From Streptomyces virginiae (GTDB lineage: Bacteria > Actinomycetota > Actinomycetes > Streptomycetales > Streptomycetaceae): DNA of 64,000 bases. The DNA lies in contig NZ_JOAK01000026.1 in NCBI RefSeq assembly GCF_000720455.1, positions 62,001-126,000 of the forward strand, in the 5' to 3' direction. Made by a program: the position numbers and the translations under genes. Each line of letters begins with the position of its first letter. Within the stretch, counting starts at the first letter, position 1. Positions 58,325-64,000 of the stretch are shown piece by piece. The notes under the pieces were generated by a model that was not told the DNA's origin, did no database searches, and saw only the letters and a list, made by a program, of their open reading frames with translations.

Positions 58325-58496
58325 ACATAAAGTTCATGGGTACCACAACTGCAACGGTCACTAAGCTAGCACACCTCGGTCCCGGGGTGCGGACGGGTGG
58401 GTGTGACCTCCGCCCCCCGTGCTACGCGAAGGCTCCTGGTGGCGGTGGCGACGGCCCGCCGCCTGGGTGGCGGCGGGCGCCCCGGCCGGACGGGGA

Positions 58497-59654
<1,158 letters not shown>

Positions 59655-59688
59655 CGGGACTCCTCAGACGGTCGGACGGTCGGATCCG

Positions 59689-60372
59689 TCACGTGGGGCG
59701 CAGGGCGATCCCGTCCAGGACCATCGACAGGTACTGGCGGGCGATCTCGTCGGGGCTGTGCTGTCCGCCCGGCCGGTACCAGGACGCCGCCACCCACACC
59801 GTGTCGCGCACGAAGCGGTAGGTGAGGCGGATGTCGAGGTCGGCCCGGAAGACCTTGGCGGCGACCCCCCGTTCCAGCGTCCCCAGCCAGGCCTTCTCGA
59901 ACTTCTGCTGCGAGTCGGACAGGTAGTGGAAGCGGGGCTGGGCGGAGAGGGTGCGAGATTCCTTCTGGTAGATCGCGACGGCGGCGCGGTGCCGGTCGAT
60001 CTCGCGGAAGGACTCGGTGACGAGGGCCTCGATGGTCTCCCGGGGGCCGAGTCCGGCGGCGAGGACGGCGTCGTAGCCCTCCCACAGCTCGGTCAGGAAG
60101 GCGGAGAGGATCTCGTCGAGCATCGATTCCTTGGAATCGAAGTGGTAGTAGAGGCTGCCGGCGAGCATCCCGGCGGCGTCGGCGATCTTGCGGACGGTGG
60201 TGGCGTTGTAGCCCTGCGCGGCGAAGACTTCGGCGGCGGTGTCGAGGAGTTCACGGCGCCGCTCGGGCGAGGGCGTCACCTGTGGTTTCTTCTTCGCTGT
60301 CGGCTTGGCTTCGCGCTGGGCTGCCGGCTCGGTGTCCGGCTTGTTCGTTGGCACGCGCCCATTGTCGGACAC
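59689..60372 (-). CDS. kstR2: KstR2-like TetR-family repressor
   Basis: 227 aa. The TetR HTH spans about residues 38-84 (ELLDTAAEVFAAQGYNATTV, then RKIADAAGMLAGSLYYHFDS). The ligand domain is typical of KstR2, which senses HIP-CoA and represses the late steroid genes. The first 35 residues are a basic, Lys/Pro-rich extension. Its probable targets are the two boxes at 33163 and 61199. It ends 34 nt before fadA6, with which it is co-transcribed. Confidence 0.85.
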   Translation of the reverse strand: MSDNGRVPTNKPDTEPAAQREAKPTAKKKPQVTPSPERRRELLDTAAEVFAAQGYNATTVRKIADAAGMLAGSLYYHFDSKESMLDEILSAFLTELWEGYDAVLAAGLGPRETIEALVTESFREIDRHRAAVAIYQKESRTLSAQPRFHYLSDSQQKFEKAWLGTLERGVAAKVFRADLDIRLTYRFVRDTVWVAASWYRPGGQHSPDEIARQYLSMVLDGIALRPT

Positions 60373-60376
60373 CCCC

Positions 60377-61159
60377 TTACGGGTGCTGACTGCTGACGGA
60401 CACCGTCTCGCCCGTCATGTACGACGAATAGCCGCTGGCCAGGAAGACGATGACGTTGGCGACCTCCCAGGGCTCGGCGTACCGGCCGAAGGCCTCGCGG
60501 GCGGTGAGTTCGGCCAGGAGTTCCTCGCTGGTGACCTTCACCAGGTGGGGGTGCATGGCCAGGCTCGGCGCGACCGCGTTGACGCGTACGCCGAACTCCG
60601 CGGCCTCCAGGGCGGCGCAGCGGGTGAGCGCCATGACGCCGGCCTTGGCCGCGGCGTAGTGGGCCTGGCCGCTCTGGGCGCGCCAGCCGATGACGGAGGC
60701 GTTGTTGACGACGACTCCGCCCGTGCCGGAGGCACTGAAGGAGCGCAGTGCGGCGCGGGTGCAGCGGAAGGTGCCGTTCAGGGTGACGTCGAGGACGCGG
60801 GTCCACTGTTCGTCGGTCATGTCGACGAGGGCGGCGGTGCCGCCGAGTCCGGCGTTGTTGACGACGATGTCGAGGCTGCCGTGGGTCTGCTCGGCGAGCG
60901 CGAACAGGGCCCGCACCTGGTCCTCGTCGGTGACGTCGCAGGGCAGGGAGACGACGCGGCCGGCCCCGAACTCGGCCGTGAGGGCGTCCTCGGTCTCCTT
61001 CAGCCGGCGGGCGTGGGCGTCGCCGATGACGATGCGGGCGCCCTCCTCCAGGAAGCGGCGGGCGGTGGCACCGCCGATCCCGGCGCCCGCGGCGGCGGTG
61101 ATGACGGCGGTGCGGTCCTGCAGCAGGTGGTGGCCGGCGGTGTACCGGGGCTCGTTCAT
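60377..61159 (-). CDS. SDR oxidoreductase of HIP pathway (Rv3559c/IpdF-like)
   Basis: 260 aa from ATG 61159. TAAAGAGIGGATARR cofactor motif, NNAGLGG, Ser in VVVNNASVIG and YxxxK in AHYAAAKAG. The gene order fadA6, kstR2, this SDR and acyl-CoA dehydrogenase is that of M. tuberculosis Rv3556c-Rv3560c. IpdF oxidises the 5-hydroxyl of the indane CoA ester; this assignment rests on synteny. A longer frame upstream would run through the KstR2-like box, so the inner start was taken. Confidence 0.8.
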   Translation of the reverse strand: MNEPRYTAGHHLLQDRTAVITAAAGAGIGGATARRFLEEGARIVIGDAHARRLKETEDALTAEFGAGRVVSLPCDVTDEDQVRALFALAEQTHGSLDIVVNNAGLGGTAALVDMTDEQWTRVLDVTLNGTFRCTRAALRSFSASGTGGVVVNNASVIGWRAQSGQAHYAAAKAGVMALTRCAALEAAEFGVRVNAVAPSLAMHPHLVKVTSEELLAELTAREAFGRYAEPWEVANVIVFLASGYSSYMTGETVSVSSQHP

Positions 61160-61198
61160 GCGAACTCCTCGACGCTGCTCATGCCCGTACGTTAACCT

Positions 61199-61215
61199 AC
61201 CAAACACTTGTTAGG
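61199..61215. promoter_or_regulatory. KstR2-like operator, copy 2
   Basis: ACCAAACACTTGTTAGG lies between the divergent SDR and acyl-CoA dehydrogenase genes and matches copy 1 (reverse complement) at 16 of 17 positions. Confidence 0.65.
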
Positions 61216-61247
61216 GAAGTGACGGCGTTCGAGGAGGCGGGCACCCG

Positions 61248-62393
61248 ATGGACCTGACCCAGACGGCGGACGTGGAGGCCTTCCGGGCCGCGGCGCGCGC
61301 CTGGCTGGCCGACCACGTACCCGCCTCCCCCCTGCCCTCGCTGGAGACGCGGGAGGGCTTCGCCGCGCACCGGGAATGGGAGGCGCGGCTGCACGCGGAC
61401 CGCTGGTCGGTGGTGTCCTGGCCCGAGGAGTACGGCGGCCGGGGCGTCGACCTCGTGAGGTGGCTGGTCTTCGAGGAGGAGTACTGGGCGGCGGGCGCGC
61501 CCGGCCGGGTCTCGCAGAACGGCATCAGCCTCCTCGCGCCGACGCTCTTCGACCACGCGACGCCCGAGCAGCGGGCGCGCGTGCTGCCGCCGATGGCGAG
61601 CGGCGAGGTGGTCTGGGCACAGGCCTGGTCGGAGCCGGAGGCGGGCTCGGACCTGGCCTCGCTGACGTCGCGCGCGGTCCGCACGGACGGCGGCTGGCTC
61701 CTGTCCGGGCAGAAGACCTGGTCCTCGCGGGCGGCCTTCGCGGACCGGGCCTTCGGCATCTTCCGCACCGACCCGGACGCCCCCGAACGGCACCGGGGTC
61801 TGACGTACCTGATGTTCGACCTGAGGGCGCCGGGGGTGACGGTGCGGCCCATCGGCCGCCTCGACGGCAAGCCGGCCTTCGCGGAGCTGTTCCTGGACGA
61901 GGTCTTCGTGCCGGACGAGGACGTGATCGGGGAGCCGGGTCAGGGCTGGCGGATCGCGATGTCGACCACCGGCAACGAGCGCGGCCTGACCCTGCGCTCC
62001 CCCGGCCGGTTCCTTGCGGCGGCCCACAGGCTGACCGCCCTGTGGCGGGAGCAGGGGGATCCGGCCGACACGGCACTGCGCGACCGGGTGGCGGACGCGG
62101 TGGTCGGGGCGCGCGCCTACGAGCTGTTCACCTGGGCCGGCGCCTCCCGGTTCGCCGCGGGCGGCGCCGTCGGCGCCGAGTCCAGCCTGAACAAGGTGTT
62201 CTGGTCGGAGTACGACATCGCCCTGCACGAGACGGCACTGGACCTGCTGGGCGCGGACGCCGAGCTGGCGGACGGCGAGTGGGCCGAGCCGTGGATCTTC
62301 TCGCTGGCCGGGCCGATCTACGCGGGAACGAACGAGATCCAGCGCGACATCATCGCCGAGCGGCTGCTCGGCCTCCCGAAGGGCCGCCGCTGA
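61248..62393 (+). CDS. acyl-CoA dehydrogenase (FadE30-like)
   Basis: 381 aa. FAD-binding acyl-CoA dehydrogenase fold: WSEPEAGSDLASLTSRAVRT in the middle domain, TGNERGLTLRSPGRFL in the C-terminal domain, and IYAGTNEIQRDIIAERLLGLP at the end, typical of the family. FadE30 oxidises the propionyl side chain of HIP-CoA. It is divergent from the IpdF-like SDR with a KstR2-like box between. ATG 61248 lies 32 nt from the box. Confidence 0.8.
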   Translation: MDLTQTADVEAFRAAARAWLADHVPASPLPSLETREGFAAHREWEARLHADRWSVVSWPEEYGGRGVDLVRWLVFEEEYWAAGAPGRVSQNGISLLAPTLFDHATPEQRARVLPPMASGEVVWAQAWSEPEAGSDLASLTSRAVRTDGGWLLSGQKTWSSRAAFADRAFGIFRTDPDAPERHRGLTYLMFDLRAPGVTVRPIGRLDGKPAFAELFLDEVFVPDEDVIGEPGQGWRIAMSTTGNERGLTLRSPGRFLAAAHRLTALWREQGDPADTALRDRVADAVVGARAYELFTWAGASRFAAGGAVGAESSLNKVFWSEYDIALHETALDLLGADAELADGEWAEPWIFSLAGPIYAGTNEIQRDIIAERLLGLPKGRR

Positions 62394-63394
62394 TGCGTTT
62401 CCTGCCGACCGACGAGCAGTCGGACTTCGCCCGTACGCTGCGCTCCCTGCTGGGCACGGCTCAGGTCCCGGCCGCCGTACGGGCCTGGGCGGACGGGGAG
62501 TACGGGCCCGGGCTGGCGCTGCGGTCCCGGCTCGCGGGGACGGGCCTGTTCGCGCTGGCCGCGCCCGAGGCGTACGAGGGGGCCGGCCTGCTCCCGCTGG
62601 AGCTGTCGCTGGGGTTCGTGGAGCTGGGCCGGGCGGGGGCGCCGGGGCCGGTGGTGGAGAGCGCCGCCGCATCGGTACTGCTGTCGGAGCTGGGGGACGA
62701 GGCGCTCGCCAAGCGGTTCCTGCCGGGCCTGGTCGCGGGCGAGGCCTGGGCCACGCTGACGCTGCCGGGCGAGAGCGGCGGGGGGCCGTACGCCCTGGAC
62801 GCGGACGCGGCGACGTACTGCTTCACCGTGTCGGGGGCGGGCGAGCTGCGGCCGGCCGCCCCGGGCGACGCCCTGCGGTCGACCGATCCGGCCCGGCGCC
62901 TGTCGCGCCTCGCACCCGCCGGGGGCGAACCGCTCGCGGCGGGACCGGCGGTGGCGCGGGCGGCCCGGGCGGCCGGGCTCTGGGCGCGGCTGCTGACGGC
63001 GGCCCAGTGCCTGGGCGTCGCCGAGGCCCTGCTGGAGCGGACGGTCGGATACGTGAAGCAGCGCACGCAGTTCGGGACGCCGATCGGCTCCTTCCAGGCG
63101 GTCAAGCACCGGCTGGCGGACACCCTCGTGGCCCTGGAGTTCGCGCGGCCGCTGGTGTGGGCGGCGGCGCTGTCACTGGCCCCGGGCGACGTGGCGGCGG
63201 CGAAGCTGCGCTGCGGCGAGGCGGCGTACCGGGCGGCCATGACGGCGCTCCAGCTCCACGGTGCGGTCGGCTACACCGAGGAGCTGGACCTGTCGCTGTG
63301 GCTGCGCAAGGCACGCCCGCTGCGGGACGCGTGGGGCACGCCGTCGGCCTGCCGGGCGGAGGTCCTGCGGTCCCTCACACCCGGGCGACGTTGA
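62393..63394 (+). CDS. acyl-CoA dehydrogenase subunit (IpdE2/FadE33-like)
   Basis: 333 aa, shorter than the usual family length. MRFLPTDEQSDFARTLRSLL at the start and QRTQFGTPIGSFQAVKHRLA with LQLHGAVGYTEELDLSLWLR in the C-terminal half fit the small subunit of heteromeric steroid dehydrogenases. The middle domain is degenerate (ATLTLPGESGGGPYALDADA), as in non-catalytic partners. It overlaps the upstream gene (TGATG), so the two may form a heteromer. Confidence 0.75.
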   Translation: MRFLPTDEQSDFARTLRSLLGTAQVPAAVRAWADGEYGPGLALRSRLAGTGLFALAAPEAYEGAGLLPLELSLGFVELGRAGAPGPVVESAAASVLLSELGDEALAKRFLPGLVAGEAWATLTLPGESGGGPYALDADAATYCFTVSGAGELRPAAPGDALRSTDPARRLSRLAPAGGEPLAAGPAVARAARAAGLWARLLTAAQCLGVAEALLERTVGYVKQRTQFGTPIGSFQAVKHRLADTLVALEFARPLVWAAALSLAPGDVAAAKLRCGEAAYRAAMTALQLHGAVGYTEELDLSLWLRKARPLRDAWGTPSACRAEVLRSLTPGRR

Positions 63395-64000
63395 GGCTGA
63401 CCACGTAACTCTCCTCGACCGTGCCGTCGGGGAAGAGCGGGGCCAGCTTCTCCCGTTCCGCGGCGAAGTACGCGCGGGTGCCTGCCTCGCCCAGCATCAG
63501 GAAGGCGGAGTGGCTGGCGAGGTTGGCGAGGTGCGCGTCCAGCGCAATGCGCCGCGACCAGCGCACGGAGCGGGTGGTGAACCCGCCGAGCCCGAGGGGC
63601 AGGGTACGGAAGCCGGTCCCCTGCTTCGCGCCGAAGAAGTCCGCCAGGCGGGCCTCCTGTTCGGCGATCCAGGGGACGGTGAGGTCCGCGTCGTTCCACC
63701 AGATGGCGAGCGCGCCGCCGGGGCGCAGCACGCGGCGGGCCTCGGGGACGGAGCGGGCCGGGTCGGTCCAGTGCCAGGCCTGGGCGTAGGTGAGGAGGTC
63801 GAACGCGCCGGTGGCCAGCGGCAGTCGGTCCCCGTCCCCGCGCACGATCGGGATCCCGGGATGCGCCCGGCGCAGCTGCGCGGCCATCCCGTCCCCGGGT
63901 TCCACGGCGACGACCTCGGCTCCGCGCTCGTGCAGCAGGGCGGTGGCGATCCCGGTGCCCGCGCCGACGTCGGCCACGCGCGCCCCGGCGAGCGGGCGAC
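63375..64000 (-). CDS. class I SAM-dependent methyltransferase, N-terminus off window
   Basis: Reads from the right edge to a stop at 63375, overlapping the acyl-CoA dehydrogenase 3' end by 20 nt on the opposite strand. Motif I is VADVGAGTGIATALL; then DLLTYAQAWHWTDPARSVPE and EARRVLRPGGALAIWWND are typical of the Methyltransf_11 group. Substrate unknown. About 208 residues visible. Confidence 0.85.
   Translation of the reverse strand, partial: RPLAGARVADVGAGTGIATALLHERGAEVVAVEPGDGMAAQLRRAHPGIPIVRGDGDRLPLATGAFDLLTYAQAWHWTDPARSVPEARRVLRPGGALAIWWNDADLTVPWIAEQEARLADFFGAKQGTGFRTLPLGLGGFTTRSVRWSRRIALDAHLANLASHSAFLMLGEAGTRAYFAAEREKLAPLFPDGTVEESYVVSLNVARV

Overview
The window is high-GC actinobacterial DNA, most likely from a Streptomyces: codon use is GC-rich throughout, genes often start with GTG, stop and start codons commonly overlap by 4 nt, and there is a Streptomyces-type secreted trypsin. 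No tRNA, rRNA, CRISPR array or insertion sequence was recognised.

Region 1 (1 to about 26.72 kb) is an integrated mobile element that runs off the left edge. It has a conjugation side (FtsK-like DNA translocase and SpdB-like membrane protein, 1-3.7 kb), a long minus-strand series of small, often cysteine-rich genes, control genes (GntR repressor, several XRE regulators, BRO-type antirepressor, orphan Phd-like antitoxin), two DNA methyltransferases with an HNH gene (12-15 kb), and a replication and recombination module (DnaC-like loader, helix-turn-helix initiator with an internal iteron-like array, RecT). It ends with a tyrosine integrase abutting the 3' end of a chorismate mutase gene. It reads as an actinomycete integrative and conjugative element with phage-like replication genes.

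Region 2 (26.7-31.5 kb) is ordinary chromosome: chorismate mutase, a decayed two-component system, a secreted trypsin, a zinc metallopeptidase-like protein and a secreted HAD phosphatase.

Region 3 is a catabolic locus for the last steroid rings (the HIP pathway of cholesterol-degrading actinobacteria), in two parts. The left part (31.5-36.6 kb) holds two SDRs, EchA20-like, IpdA, IpdB and IpdC. The right part (58.5-63.4 kb) holds a FadA6-like thiolase, a KstR2-like repressor, an SDR and two acyl-CoA dehydrogenases. Both divergent promoters carry nearly the same 17-bp box (16 of 17 positions), so the halves appear to form one regulon.

Region 4 (about 37.7-55.2 kb) lies between those halves. 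It is a minus-strand RiPP cluster that I interpret as a class V lanthipeptide system: a phosphotransferase (LanK-like), a HopA1-type lyase (LanY-like), two precursor peptides of 55 and 61 aa, a methyltransferase, an ABC exporter, an F420-type reductase (LanJ-like), a flavoprotein cysteine decarboxylase (LanD-like), a pseudokinase-like protein (candidate LanX role) and an M16 peptidase. Downstream are a membrane protein and regulator pair with a TTTCCA operator, two glycosyltransferases, an ABC-2 transporter and a GPP34-family protein. The two precursors align without gaps from residue 6 through Cys38 and both end in Cys. The likely sequence of events is phosphorylation and elimination of Ser/Thr, ring formation, reduction of dehydroalanine, decarboxylation of the C-terminal Cys, N-methylation, leader removal and export.

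Region 5 (56.2-58.3 kb) has a DEAD-box RNA helicase and a cold-shock protein with a structured leader. The right edge cuts a SAM methyltransferase.
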